Source: Sulfurospirillum sp. (GTDB taxonomy: Bacteria > Campylobacterota > Campylobacteria > Campylobacterales > Sulfurospirillaceae). From it: 64,000 nucleotides of DNA. A model generated the notes under the pieces. It was not told the DNA's origin. It searched no databases and saw only the letters and a program-made list of their open reading frames with translations. Below, piece by piece: positions 8,324-17,667 of this stretch (the stretch's first letter is position 1; each line of letters opens with the position of its first letter). The stretch covers positions 62,001-126,000 of the forward strand of contig JACUTU010000002.1 in assembly GCA_014859685.1 (NCBI GenBank). The letters run 5' to 3'. The position numbers were made by a program, and so were the translations under genes.

Positions 8324-8989
8324 ATGTTTCATTGGTTAGAAAAAAATCCATTCTTTTTCGCAGTAGGAGTATTTTTAGTGATTGCTTATGCTGGGATCGT
8401 CACAGTTTTGCCTGATTTTATGGAAAGTGCGCGACCACTCAAAGGTACAAAACCTTATACAGTTTTGCAACTAGCTGGTCGTCATGTTTACATCAAAGAT
8501 AGTTGTAATGCTTGCCATTCTCAAATGATAAGACCGTTTAAATCTGAAACTGATCGATATGGAAAATATTCTATGAGCGGTGAGTATGCGTATGATAGGC
8601 CATTTCTTTGGGGTTCAAAAAGAACAGGTCCAGATTTGATGCGTGTAGGAAATTATAGAACAACAAATTGGCATGAAATTCACATGTATAAGCCATCAAG
8701 TATGGTTCCAGGCTCGATTATGCCATCATACAAACATATGTTTACAAACACTGCTGATATAGAAACAGCATATGCAGAAGCTTATACAGTAAAATCAGTT
8801 TTCAATGTTCCTTACGATGAGGAAGATATGCCAAAATTAGGAACTTGGGAAGAGGCACAAAAAACTGCTATAGCTGAAGCGCAACTGATTGTGGATGATA
8901 TGAAAGATCCACAAGTAAAAGAAGCTTTTGCACGAGGCGAGATAAAAGAGATAGTAGCAATCATAGCATATCTCAATAGTTTACAATAA
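8324..8989 (+). CDS. ccoO: cbb3 oxidase monoheme cytochrome c subunit II
   Basis: 221 residues: one N-terminal membrane anchor (FFFAVGVFLVIAYAGIVTVL) and a periplasmic cytochrome c domain with a single heme site CNACH at about residue 63, followed by QMIRPF as in CcoO/FixO. The distal methionine is likely within VPGSIMPSY. It carries electrons from CcoP to CcoN. GAAGGAG lies before ATG 8324. The length is near the family norm. Confidence 0.96.
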   Translation: MFHWLEKNPFFFAVGVFLVIAYAGIVTVLPDFMESARPLKGTKPYTVLQLAGRHVYIKDSCNACHSQMIRPFKSETDRYGKYSMSGEYAYDRPFLWGSKRTGPDLMRVGNYRTTNWHEIHMYKPSSMVPGSIMPSYKHMFTNTADIETAYAEAYTVKSVFNVPYDEEDMPKLGTWEEAQKTAIAEAQLIVDDMKDPQVKEAFARGEIKEIVAIIAYLNSLQ

Positions 8990-8999
8990 GGCGCAAACA

Positions 9000-9245
9000 G
9001 TGGATATGGAAACAATTAGAGAGTTGCAAGCGTATGGTTATGCTTTTTTCACCGTCTTTCTTGCTGTGATTTTGTATGCGTATATCTACCATCTTTACAA
9101 ATCAGAAAAAAATGGTAGAAGAGATTATGAAAAATATGCAAGAATGGCATTGGATGATGAGATCACCGACTCTCCAGTTGAGAAAATTGAACCTGAATAT
9201 CAAGAGAAAGACAAAGAGGAGCGTTTAAATGAATTGGCTAAATGA
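9000..9245 (+). CDS. ccoQ: cbb3 oxidase small subunit CcoQ
   Basis: 81 residues, one membrane span (FFTVFLAVILYAYIYHLY) and a charged cytoplasmic tail, as in CcoQ/FixQ, which stabilises the oxidase. GTG 9000 is taken as the start because AAGG lies eight bases before it; ATG 9006 would shorten the protein by two residues. The 3' end overlaps the ccoP start at 9229 by 17 bases. Confidence 0.88.
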   Translation: MDMETIRELQAYGYAFFTVFLAVILYAYIYHLYKSEKNGRRDYEKYARMALDDEITDSPVEKIEPEYQEKDKEERLNELAK

Positions 9246-10077
9246 TAGCATAAGTCTGTTTACTCTGATTGGCATTGGAGCTGTAATCGTAATTACGGTT
9301 TTTGTAGTTGGCAAATATGTTAGACAGATGAAAACAGATAGCAGTACGGGTGAATTGGCAAAAGAAAAATGGGACGGCATAGGTGAGTATAAAAATGAAC
9401 TTCCAATTGGTTGGGCTCTATCTTTCTTCGGAACAATTATATATGCACTTTGGTATTTTCTAGCAGGATATCCTCTTGCTGCATATTCCCAAATAGGTGA
9501 GTATAATCAAGAGGTAAATGCCCACAGCGATAGATTTGAGAGCAAGTGGAGCAATGCTGATGAAGCTACATTGCAAGATATGGGAAAAGGTATTTACTTC
9601 GTACAATGTGCATCATGTCACGGTGTTGTAGGCGATGGTATGGACGGTAAAGCACAAAATCTTACTTTCTGGGGAAGTGAAGAGTACATCGTAAAAACAA
9701 TCGAGATAGGTGCAAAAGGCTCTGGATATCCGCTTGGCGAAATGCCAGCTGGTCTTTTAGATCCACAAAGTGCAAAAGCAGTTGCTGCATATCTAGTCGA
9801 GAAAATTGCCAAAACAGGCAAAAGCAAAAATCCAACTCTTGTAAGTGAGGGTGAAGCATTATGGGCTACATGTGCTGGTTGTCATAGTGAAGATGGTACG
9901 GGAATGTTTGGCATGTCTGCAAATCTGAGTAATTATGGCAAGAGCGAATTTATCGTAGAGGTACTCAATCGAGGCAAAAAAGGAATGATCGGCAATATGC
10001 CAGCATTCAATGACGGCCGACTCACTGACATACAAAAACTTGCTGTTGGCAAATATGTCACAACATTAGTAGAGTAA
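9229..10077 (+). CDS. ccoP: cbb3 oxidase diheme cytochrome c subunit III
   Basis: 282 residues. Two N-terminal hydrophobic segments (the first from about residue 8, the second ALSFFGTIIYALWYFLAG) are followed by two cytochrome c domains with heme sites CASCH (about residue 127) and CAGCH (about 216), each with a later methionine in GEMPAG and GNMPAF. It receives electrons from the bc1 complex or soluble cytochrome c and passes them to CcoO. GAGGAG lies just before ATG 9229. The N-terminal two-helix form is the common Campylobacterota type. Confidence 0.97.
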   Translation: MNWLNDSISLFTLIGIGAVIVITVFVVGKYVRQMKTDSSTGELAKEKWDGIGEYKNELPIGWALSFFGTIIYALWYFLAGYPLAAYSQIGEYNQEVNAHSDRFESKWSNADEATLQDMGKGIYFVQCASCHGVVGDGMDGKAQNLTFWGSEEYIVKTIEIGAKGSGYPLGEMPAGLLDPQSAKAVAAYLVEKIAKTGKSKNPTLVSEGEALWATCAGCHSEDGTGMFGMSANLSNYGKSEFIVEVLNRGKKGMIGNMPAFNDGRLTDIQKLAVGKYVTTLVE

Positions 10078-10087
10078 GGATGAGATG

Positions 10088-10294
10088 ATGGAAAATACAA
10101 ACAGAAGCGTTTTTGGATTAAATGGCGTGAGTGGTATGCTCATAGCAACAGTGCTTTTGCTATCGATACTTGTAGTCTTGACAGTTTTAGGTATCAATGC
10201 ACAACAATCAGTTGCAAACAAACCGTACGATATACCAAATGCAAGTGCTATTAAGATGATTGATAGTGCCAATGCAGATTTGAAAAAGAAATAG
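10088..10294 (+). CDS. DUF4006 family small membrane protein
   Basis: 68 residues with one strongly hydrophobic helix (GMLIATVLLLSILVVLTVLGI) and a short polar tail. DUF4006 proteins are found behind ccoP in Campylobacterota and are presumed to aid cbb3 oxidase assembly, but nothing is proven. AAGGA at 10076-10080 favours ATG 10088; ATG 10085 is three bases earlier. Part of the cco transcript. Confidence 0.85.
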   Translation: MENTNRSVFGLNGVSGMLIATVLLLSILVVLTVLGINAQQSVANKPYDIPNASAIKMIDSANADLKKK

Positions 10295-10304
10295 GGAGGA
10301 TATC

Positions 10305-10406
10305 ATGAATCAAAATATGAATAAAATCATCACGGTAGCCCTTATTGTTCTAGCAGCTGTTACAGCTTGGGCAGTTCTTACTCCAAATCATTTGTATATT
10401 GGCTAA
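10305..10406 (+). CDS. 33-residue single-span membrane peptide in the cbb3 operon
   Basis: A complete tiny gene: ATG 10305, GGGAGGA at 10293-10299, stop TAA 10404-10406 that overlaps the next ATG by one base (TAATG). It encodes a short basic N-terminus, one hydrophobic helix (TVALIVLAAVTAWAVL) and the ending NHLYIG. Strong ribosome site, tight spacing and coupling to the next gene support translation. Campylobacter has a similarly tiny gene at this place. It may be an oxidase accessory subunit, analogous to other one-helix cbb3 peptides; function unproven. Confidence 0.8.
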   Translation: MNQNMNKIITVALIVLAAVTAWAVLTPNHLYIG

Positions 10407-11020
10407 TGAATACGGTAAAAGTATTGCGATGTAGAGTCTTTTGGCTCTACATCGTAGCTTCTTTATTTCTTGCAAGTACACTCAGTGCAAATTTTGTTTT
10501 AGTAAATGATAATGTCTTAAACGATAAAGTTACAACAAAAATAGAAGAAATGGCAAATGAACTCCACGCACAGACAGGCATAAGTGCTTATGTTGCGGCG
10601 CCAAAAACGCTGGAACAAGTTGGTATTGTTGCGTATGCACAGCAAATGATTCCACAAATGAAAAAACCTTTTGTATTGCTCACGATTGCTAAAAATGATC
10701 ATCAAGTTGATATTTTTCATTCACAAGAACTTGAGGGAAAGTACGACAAAGAAGCGATTTTGAGTCCCTATCCTTGGAGGGGAACTATCATCCCTTTGCT
10801 TACAGGCAAAAAAGATAATGACCAATATAACGCAGCTACACTCAATGGATTTGCTGATTTGGTTGAACGCATCGCAAAAACATATGGCGTTTCGCTACAA
10901 AGTGCTTTGGGAAATACAAATAGAAATATTCTTTTTATTGTAAAGATAGGAATTTATGGATTTTTACTCTTTGTAATTGTTGGATATTATTTAAAAAAAG
11001 TGAGAAGAAAAAATGTCTAA
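10406..11020 (+). CDS. TPM-like periplasmic domain protein with C-terminal membrane anchor
   Basis: 204 residues from ATG 10406, coupled to the stop of the 33-residue peptide. It has an N-terminal signal or anchor (VFWLYIVASLFLASTLSA), a periplasmic domain (about 25-165) and a C-terminal membrane helix (IGIYGFLLFVIVGYYLKK). The pattern FVLVNDNVLNDKVTTKIEEMANEL and the later IDIFHS segment resemble TPM/repair-type domains seen in the cco clusters of Campylobacterota. Its job is unknown; the place in the operon suggests oxidase biogenesis. The end overlaps fixH by eight bases. Confidence 0.7.
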   Translation: MNTVKVLRCRVFWLYIVASLFLASTLSANFVLVNDNVLNDKVTTKIEEMANELHAQTGISAYVAAPKTLEQVGIVAYAQQMIPQMKKPFVLLTIAKNDHQVDIFHSQELEGKYDKEAILSPYPWRGTIIPLLTGKKDNDQYNAATLNGFADLVERIAKTYGVSLQSALGNTNRNILFIVKIGIYGFLLFVIVGYYLKKVRRKNV

Positions 11021-11510
11021 AAGTTCAAAATTAGAAAGCAATTACTGGCCACACGCAATAATAACCATGATACTTTTAACCATAGGTGCGTGTGCATGGA
11101 CAATACAAATAGCTTTAGATAATCCTGTTGAAATGGATAGTTTTTATCTTGAGAAACACCAAAGTGTTGAGCGAAATATCAATGAAATAAATGCAAATCA
11201 AGAAAAATTTGACGCAAATTATGCGATCAAGCATGAAAGTGTAAAGTTTTCTATGAATCAAGAAAATAGTGTCATATTTTCCATTATTGATAAAAGTGGC
11301 AAAGTTGTAGAAAACGCTAAGATACGACTCATGATTTCCCGACCTGAGACAAATAAATTTAACCAAGAATTTACGCTAGAGAAAGCTACAAATGGCAAGT
11401 ATTCAGTTAATGGCATACAAGCGATTAAACCAGGCCGCTGGCAAGTTCTTACGCGAATTAGTTTAGATGGAATCGAAGCTTTTAATAAGTACGAAGTTTT
11501 TGCAAATTAA
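11013..11510 (+). CDS. FixH-family cbb3 oxidase assembly protein
   Basis: 165 residues: one N-terminal membrane helix (HAIITMILLTIGACAWTIQIAL) and a periplasmic domain with beta-rich sequence ending in an immunoglobulin-like segment (IRLMISRPETNKFNQEF, GRWQVLTRISLDG). FixH/CcoH proteins bind the oxidase during assembly and help copper insertion. The NPVEMDSFY motif after the helix is characteristic. It is the last gene of the cco transcript; a 16-bp palindrome TACTTACATGTAAGTA follows at 11565. Confidence 0.85.
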   Translation: MSKSSKLESNYWPHAIITMILLTIGACAWTIQIALDNPVEMDSFYLEKHQSVERNINEINANQEKFDANYAIKHESVKFSMNQENSVIFSIIDKSGKVVENAKIRLMISRPETNKFNQEFTLEKATNGKYSVNGIQAIKPGRWQVLTRISLDGIEAFNKYEVFAN

Positions 11511-11621
11511 GCTCTTCAAGCTATAAATTTTTGTAAAATATTTACTTTTTTGTAACTCATATTTTACTTACATGTAAGTATTGCATATTGTAATCTTTTT
11601 ATCAAAATTTAGTACCTATGC

Positions 11622-11627
11622 TATAAT
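11622..11627 (+). promoter_or_regulatory. Probable -10 element for addB-addA
   Basis: TATAAT 26 bases before addB ATG 11654, within CTATGCTATAATGCC. The -35 region is weak. GAAGAGAG precedes the ATG. Confidence 0.55.
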
Positions 11628-11653
11628 GCCATATTTAAAAATGAAGAGAGACA

Positions 11654-13987
11654 ATGACGCAAATATTTCCAACTTCAAGGTGCGTGCGGGAATTTTATGC
11701 CTCTTTTGCCCACACCGATCAGCTTCTCCCGAAAGCTTTGAGTATCGCAGAGTTTGAAGCTCGCAGTGTATTTGTGCCAAATAAGGTGCTTGCAGATGAA
11801 GATACGCGGGTTTTGCTTATGCACGAGGCAGCAAAGTTTAAAAATTTTTCTCAACTGAAGATTGAAAGAGAATTTCTCAGTTTTCTAAAAAATGCAAGCT
11901 ATTTGTTTGCTTTTTTTGAAGAATTGGCACATGAGGGCGTGAAGATAGAGGCACTTCACATTGCAGATACTTATGCAAATTTTGAAGAACATCTACTTGT
12001 CCTTGAACAATTACTAGAAAATTATCTACAACTTCTAGAAAAAAACCAACTTTATGATAAAATCTCATTGCCATGTGTGTATGAACTCAATGAAGATTTT
12101 TTGCATCAAAGTGATGGTTTTTTTATCCATCTTGAGGGTTTTTTAAGCCATTTTGAATTCACTCTCTTAAGTCAGATAGCACGCCTCACAACCCTTAAAA
12201 TATACTTACATGTAGGTGTATATAACAAAAAAATGCGTACACTTTTTAGTGATTTTGACCTTGAAGAAGGCTACAGCTATACGCTCAATCTAAGTACTAA
12301 AGAGGTTGAAAGTAAGCAAGTCTTTAGTCAAAATATCACAAATGCTGATGTCCGAGGATTTGGTTCGCGTTTTTTACAGTCTGCTTTTGTGCAAGAAAAA
12401 ATCAACGAATTTGTAACAAAAGGCATTGATCCTGAGCGAATTGCGGTAATCTTGCCTGATGAAAAATTTGCAAGCGTACTGAAAAATTTTGATTATTATA
12501 ACAATCTCAATTTTGCGATGGGTGAGAGTTTTCGCCACAATCCACTAAGTCAAAAACTCCACGCACTTGATAAGTTTTTACGAAAAAATGAACTCGAACA
12601 TTTTTATAGATTGCAACGACTTGGCATAACAGATGAGATAGTGCAAAGATTTAAAGATGTGTGGAGAAAAAAATTAACCCCTCAAGAGATCGTTGTTTTA
12701 TTGCAAGTTTTTTGTGATGATTTGCCAGAGCTAAAAGAGTTTGAAATCCAATTGTTTCGTTTTGAAAAGTTTATGTGCCGCATCGGCGAAATAAACTTTG
12801 AACAAGCAATGCAGCTATTTTTAAATCGATTAGACGGCGTGAGTGTTGATGATGTAAGAGGGGGTAAGGTTACTGTTATGGGGCTACTTGAGAGCCGTGG
12901 AGTTGCTTTTGATGGAGTTATCATTGTAGATTTTAATGATGAATTTGTACCAAAAAGAAGTAAAAAAGATCTCTTTTTAAGCTCACATGTAAGAAAAATT
13001 GCACATTTGCCTAACAGGGAAGATCGAGAAAATCTGCAACGCTATTTTTATGCACAACTTTTAAGTCGTGCCAAAGAAGTTGCGATTAGTTTTTGCGTTG
13101 ATGAACAAAGTAGTGGATCTCGATTTTTAGATGCTTTACATTTGCAAGCGGTTGAGCAATTTGATGAAAAATCTTACATGCAAGCTTTATTTAGGCAAAA
13201 ATCTTTGCTTCCGCGATTTGATAGGGAAAAAATCGAAGGAAGCTATGATCTCAAAAAATATCCACTCTCAGCAAGTAAACTAAAAACTGTGCTTACATGT
13301 AAGCGACAATTTTATTTCAAATACATACAAAAATTCAAAGAAGCAAAAATCCCAAGTACTCATATGAATGAAGCAGACATTGGCACTTTTTTACATAAAA
13401 CATTGTTTATGCTGCTACAAGAGCAAAAACCAAGTGATGCAAATGAGCTTATGATTGCATTGCGTTCCAAGATGATGCAGTACAATAGCTCCTTATTGTG
13501 GCAATTTCACACAGATATCTGGATGCAATACCTCAAAAAATTTTGTGAAAATGAAGTACAAAGATATGCACAAGGATATGAGGTATTTGCTCTTGAAAAA
13601 GAGTATAAAACGCACTATAAAGATTTTTTGCTAGAGGGAAAAATAGATAGAATTGATGTTTTGGATACAAAGCTATCTATCATCGATTATAAAAGTGGGA
13701 AGCTTCCTACATGTAGTGAAAAAACGCTCGAAAAATGTGTAGATTTTCAATTAGAATTTTACTACCTGCTGTGCAAAGATATAGCTGAAATTGAGGGAGT
13801 TTATTATTATCCTCTTAAAATTGGCAAACTCCAAGCTGAAGATCTATTTGAGCAAAAACTTGCACAACTTGATATGATCTTGGCAGATCTCAAAGAGCCT
13901 CTTAGGGATTTTGAAAAGTGTGCAACAAAAGAACCTTGTAAGTTTTGTGCGTATGCCACAATATGCGGGAGGAATGGGGATGTCTGA
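11654..13987 (+). CDS. addB: AddB-like helicase/exonuclease subunit (PD-(D/E)XK nuclease)
   Basis: 777 residues. Partner of AddA in double-strand break resection and recombination. The N-terminal half is helicase-like without a Walker A motif. The C-terminal nuclease (about 540-770) has LLEGKIDRID, IIDYKSGK and a later Tyr motif. Cysteines in VLTCKRQFYF and in KEPCKFCAYATICG form the four-Cys iron-sulfur staple of AddB nucleases. It overlaps addA by eight bases. Campylobacter Cj1482c occupies the same place. The divergence of N-terminal halves makes naming dependent on context, which is strong here. Confidence 0.85.
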   Translation: MTQIFPTSRCVREFYASFAHTDQLLPKALSIAEFEARSVFVPNKVLADEDTRVLLMHEAAKFKNFSQLKIEREFLSFLKNASYLFAFFEELAHEGVKIEALHIADTYANFEEHLLVLEQLLENYLQLLEKNQLYDKISLPCVYELNEDFLHQSDGFFIHLEGFLSHFEFTLLSQIARLTTLKIYLHVGVYNKKMRTLFSDFDLEEGYSYTLNLSTKEVESKQVFSQNITNADVRGFGSRFLQSAFVQEKINEFVTKGIDPERIAVILPDEKFASVLKNFDYYNNLNFAMGESFRHNPLSQKLHALDKFLRKNELEHFYRLQRLGITDEIVQRFKDVWRKKLTPQEIVVLLQVFCDDLPELKEFEIQLFRFEKFMCRIGEINFEQAMQLFLNRLDGVSVDDVRGGKVTVMGLLESRGVAFDGVIIVDFNDEFVPKRSKKDLFLSSHVRKIAHLPNREDRENLQRYFYAQLLSRAKEVAISFCVDEQSSGSRFLDALHLQAVEQFDEKSYMQALFRQKSLLPRFDREKIEGSYDLKKYPLSASKLKTVLTCKRQFYFKYIQKFKEAKIPSTHMNEADIGTFLHKTLFMLLQEQKPSDANELMIALRSKMMQYNSSLLWQFHTDIWMQYLKKFCENEVQRYAQGYEVFALEKEYKTHYKDFLLEGKIDRIDVLDTKLSIIDYKSGKLPTCSEKTLEKCVDFQLEFYYLLCKDIAEIEGVYYYPLKIGKLQAEDLFEQKLAQLDMILADLKEPLRDFEKCATKEPCKFCAYATICGRNGDV

Positions 13988-16712
13988 ATTGAAACCATTT
14001 TTAGCACTCCATGCGAGTGCGGGGAGTGGAAAAACTTATGCACTGAGTGTTCGGTATATCTCTTTGCTTTTTTTAGGAGCAAATCCGAACAAAATCCTTA
14101 CGCTTACTTTTACAAACAAAGCCGCAAGTGAGATGAAAAATAGAATTTATAAGACTCTTAAAAACTTAGAAAATAGTTCAGAATTAGAGAAAATTTGTTT
14201 ACAAACTGCCAAAAGCAAAGAACAAATTCTTGCTTTGCAAAAAGAGGTTTTACAAAAATTTTTAACACAAGATTTGCTCATCTGTACGCTTGACGCTTTT
14301 TTTGCTTCAATTTTGCGAAAATTTTCTTTACATGTAGGCTTGATGCCAGATTTTAAGATCGATGTATCGCTTTATGAAGAGGATTTTCTTGAGCGATTTT
14401 TAGCTACATGTAAGCGCGAGGGCAAGTATGATTCTTTAGTTGCATTGAGTTTCAATGAAGAGAAAAAACTCAGAGATATTTTTGTAACACTTGAGAATTT
14501 TTATGCCAAAGAGGGCGAGTTTGATGCGAGTGCCGCAAAACAACACGATTATAAAAATCCACAAAAAGTTCTCGACATTTGTAACCAGCTACAAGAAAGT
14601 TTGCAAAAAGCTAGTGTAAGTCAAAGAGGAGTTGAGAGTTTTAATAATCCAGATATAGCCAAACTCTTAAGCCGAAGTTTTTTAGCATATGAAAGCCTTG
14701 AAGAAAATAGATTGTATAAAAAATATATGACCCCGCAGATAAAACAACTCTATGCGGATCTACGCGATGAGTTGTTATCTTTTATCAATGCAAGAGAGCA
14801 GTATATATTAGGTGAGCTAGCAGCACTTTATAATATCTACAAACAATCAAGAAAGGCGTACAATAAAGAGTTTTCACTGCTAGCATTTGGCGATGTGAGC
14901 AGCCTTGTTTATACGCTTTTACAAGATGAAATCTCACAAGAATTTTTGTATTTTAGACTTGATGGAGCGGTTGAACATATCTTGCTTGATGAATATCAAG
15001 ATACAAATATATTGCAATATAAAATTCTAGAGCCATTGATGCGAGAGATTACTTCAGGCATCGGCGCACACCAACATCGCACGCTTTTTTTTGTAGGCGA
15101 TATTAAACAATCAATTTACCGTTTTCGTGGCGGCTCAAAAGAGTTGTTTGACTACACAATGACACAATTTGGTATGCAAAAAGATTTCTTGGACACAAAC
15201 TATCGTAGTTGCAAAAATATCGTGGAATTCGTAAATACAATTTTTGGCACAAAGATGCGTGATTATGAAATTCAAAAAGCACATGTAGATCAAGAAGGTT
15301 ATGTGGAGGTAGTTTGTTGTGAGGATATGAGCCAAGAACTTATTGGGCGTATCACATGGCTTCTTGAAAATGGTGTTGCAAGCAAGGATATCGCCGTGCT
15401 TGTGCATCAAAACAAGGATGCGCAAGTGTTTCGCGATCTTTTGTGTGAGCATTTTCCAAATCTTCAAGTGCAAACAGAGGCTGCTTTAAAACTCATAAAC
15501 ATTCCCCTTATCCGTGGAATTTTAGATTTTCTTGCTTATTTGTATTTTCAACAAGAACTTTTTTTGAAAAACTTTTTAGTTACTATTGGGATAGATTGGT
15601 GTGAAAATGTTGCTGTAAGTGGTTTTGATAGCAACAAAACACCACTTACACTCATCAGTGAAATTATACGAAGATTTGAAATCTTTGATGCGGATCTTGA
15701 TCTTATCAAACTTTTAGAGGTAGCAAGTCGCTATGATGATCTTGAGTCATTTCTTTTTGCGTGTCAAAAGTTCAGCGATGATGCAAAAATTCAAGACAAT
15801 AATGGCATCAAAATCCTTACGATCCACAAATCAAAAGGGTTGGAGTTTGCACATGTTATCTTGGTAGATAGACTTACAGCACCAAAACCAAATACCAATC
15901 CATGGCTCTTTGAACATGATGGCATAGCATTACAAGGTATTTATCAACGCACAAAAAATCGAGAATATTTTGATATAGATTATAAAAATGCAAAAGAAGG
16001 AGAGGCAAATTTAGCCTATGATGATACGCTCAATATGCATTATGTGGCATGTACTAGAGCTGCACAATCTTTGATCATTTGCAAAAAAGAAACGCACAGT
16101 GCTTTTGAGGCATTGGATTTGGAAGCAATGCAAAAAGGAAAGATAGAGGCGCAAAAGCCTATAGAGCAAAACGACAAAAAAATTCTCTCAATGCAGGGAG
16201 GTTTTCGTAGTTTTGGGTCGCAAAAGAAGGGAAAAGATGCGTTAAATGTGCATGACGAAGCGTTGCAAATTGCCGCAATTGAGTACGGTCTTGCGTTGCA
16301 TTATATGCTCGAAATGATGGTAAATTTTCAACAAACTTCACTACAAAACGCATTTGAGAGTATGCGTAACAGATATGCTATGACGCTTGATGCTAAGAGT
16401 TTGGATTCTATCTTGCAACGCGTATCTAGACTTGTTGCAAATGAGTATTTTCAAAAACTTCAATGCAATGCAAAAATCTATAAAGAACAGCCAATTTCCT
16501 ATGGGGGCGAGCGAAAACAGATAGATTTGCTCTTACAAACACAAGAATGCTACACGATCATAGACTATAAAAGTTCTGCACATACGCAAGAAGAACATAT
16601 TTTACAAGTAAAGGGCTATAAAAAGGCACTCACACAAATCCAGCCAAAACGAGTACAGGCATATTTGTGTTATCTGAAAGAGGATAGTGTGGAATTTGTA
16701 GAAGTGATATAA
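13980..16712 (+). CDS. addA: AddA-like UvrD/RecB helicase-nuclease
   Basis: About 910 residues from ATG 13980, which has GGGAGG upstream; a longer frame begins at 13911 inside addB. It is a superfamily 1 helicase: Walker A LHASAGSGKT, motif Ia LTFTNKAASEM, Walker B LLDEYQDTN, motif III FVGDIKQSIYRFRGG, motif V LTIHKSKGLEFAHVI, motif VI YVACTRA. The C-terminal nuclease carries GERKQIDLLL and IIDYKSS. Together with AddB it processes broken DNA ends for RecA. Shorter than the roughly 1200-residue Firmicutes AddA, normal for Campylobacterota. Confidence 0.9.
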   Translation: MSELKPFLALHASAGSGKTYALSVRYISLLFLGANPNKILTLTFTNKAASEMKNRIYKTLKNLENSSELEKICLQTAKSKEQILALQKEVLQKFLTQDLLICTLDAFFASILRKFSLHVGLMPDFKIDVSLYEEDFLERFLATCKREGKYDSLVALSFNEEKKLRDIFVTLENFYAKEGEFDASAAKQHDYKNPQKVLDICNQLQESLQKASVSQRGVESFNNPDIAKLLSRSFLAYESLEENRLYKKYMTPQIKQLYADLRDELLSFINAREQYILGELAALYNIYKQSRKAYNKEFSLLAFGDVSSLVYTLLQDEISQEFLYFRLDGAVEHILLDEYQDTNILQYKILEPLMREITSGIGAHQHRTLFFVGDIKQSIYRFRGGSKELFDYTMTQFGMQKDFLDTNYRSCKNIVEFVNTIFGTKMRDYEIQKAHVDQEGYVEVVCCEDMSQELIGRITWLLENGVASKDIAVLVHQNKDAQVFRDLLCEHFPNLQVQTEAALKLINIPLIRGILDFLAYLYFQQELFLKNFLVTIGIDWCENVAVSGFDSNKTPLTLISEIIRRFEIFDADLDLIKLLEVASRYDDLESFLFACQKFSDDAKIQDNNGIKILTIHKSKGLEFAHVILVDRLTAPKPNTNPWLFEHDGIALQGIYQRTKNREYFDIDYKNAKEGEANLAYDDTLNMHYVACTRAAQSLIICKKETHSAFEALDLEAMQKGKIEAQKPIEQNDKKILSMQGGFRSFGSQKKGKDALNVHDEALQIAAIEYGLALHYMLEMMVNFQQTSLQNAFESMRNRYAMTLDAKSLDSILQRVSRLVANEYFQKLQCNAKIYKEQPISYGGERKQIDLLLQTQECYTIIDYKSSAHTQEEHILQVKGYKKALTQIQPKRVQAYLCYLKEDSVEFVEVI

Positions 16713-16757
16713 GCTTATAAAAAGCTAAAATTAAGCAATATATAAGAAATATTTTAA

Positions 16758-16763
16758 TACAAT
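16758..16763 (+). promoter_or_regulatory. Possible -10 element for rplM-rpsI
   Basis: TACAAT in an AT-rich stretch 71 bases before rplM. The leader contains one TACATGTA copy (about 16795) and GGCAAAGG before the ATG at 16835. Confidence 0.4.
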
Positions 16764-16834
16764 CTCACTTCTTAAATTTATGTGTCTCGAAAGCTACATG
16801 TAAAGATTAAAAATATTTCGGCAAAGGTCTTCAA

Positions 16835-17266
16835 ATGAAATTGACTAAATCATTAAAGCCAGCTGAGGTGCAACGCGATTGGATCGTTGTTGATGCAGCA
16901 GGTAAAAAATTCGGTAGAGTTATTACCCAAGTTGCAACACTTTTGCGTGGTAAACATAAGCCTTCTTTTACTCCAAATGTAGATTGCGGTGATTTCGTTA
17001 TCATCATCAACGCAGAAAAAGTAGAAGTAAGTGGCAATAAAATGGATGCAAAACTCTATCACAGACATTCAGGTTACTTTGGAAGTGTAAAAAGTGAAAA
17101 GATGGGCGACCTTTTAGTAAATAACCCAGCTAAACTTTACAGATTAGCAGTAAGAGGAATGTTACCAAAGACAAATCTTGCAAAAGATATGATCAAGAAA
17201 TTGAAAGTTTATGCAGGTAGCGAACATCCACACACAGCTCAAGTTAGCAAAACAGAAGGAAAATAG
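16835..17266 (+). CDS. rplM: 50S ribosomal protein L13
   Basis: 143 residues, the standard length. Recognisable L13 segments are [45 protein letters not shown] and [29 protein letters not shown]. It binds 23S rRNA early in assembly. The gene lies two bases before rpsI, the universal bacterial L13-S9 operon. Confidence 0.98.
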   Translation: MKLTKSLKPAEVQRDWIVVDAAGKKFGRVITQVATLLRGKHKPSFTPNVDCGDFVIIINAEKVEVSGNKMDAKLYHRHSGYFGSVKSEKMGDLLVNNPAKLYRLAVRGMLPKTNLAKDMIKKLKVYAGSEHPHTAQVSKTEGK

Positions 17267-17268
17267 AG

Positions 17269-17658
17269 ATGGCAAAAGTATATGCAACTGGAAAAAGAAA
17301 AACTGCGATTGCTAAAGTTTGGGTTGCTCCAGGCAAAGGAAGCATTATCGTAAATGGTATGGATGTTGAAGCATGGCTCGGTGGCCATGAAACAATCAAA
17401 AAAAGAGTACGCCAGCCACTTGCACTCACAAAACAAGAGAGCAATTTTGATATAAAAGCGGTTACAATGGGTGGTGGTTATTCTGCGCAAGCAGACGCAC
17501 TTAGACATGGTATCTCAAAAGCTCTAGCTTCTATGGACCATGATTTTAGAGCTACACTTAAGCCATTTGGATTGCTTACTCGTGACTCAAGAGTCGTTGA
17601 GAGAAAAAAATTCGGTAAGAAAAAAGCAAGAAAATCACCGCAGTTTTCAAAAAGATAA
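17269..17658 (+). CDS. rpsI: 30S ribosomal protein S9
   Basis: 129 residues. It has [15 protein letters not shown] near the start and ends RKSPQFSKR, the conserved basic tail that reaches the ribosomal P site. [19 protein letters not shown]-type and [17 protein letters not shown] segments are conserved. Coupled to rplM and followed by a strong terminator. Confidence 0.98.
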   Translation: MAKVYATGKRKTAIAKVWVAPGKGSIIVNGMDVEAWLGGHETIKKRVRQPLALTKQESNFDIKAVTMGGGYSAQADALRHGISKALASMDHDFRATLKPFGLLTRDSRVVERKKFGKKKARKSPQFSKR

Positions 17659-17667
17659 TCTGCACTG

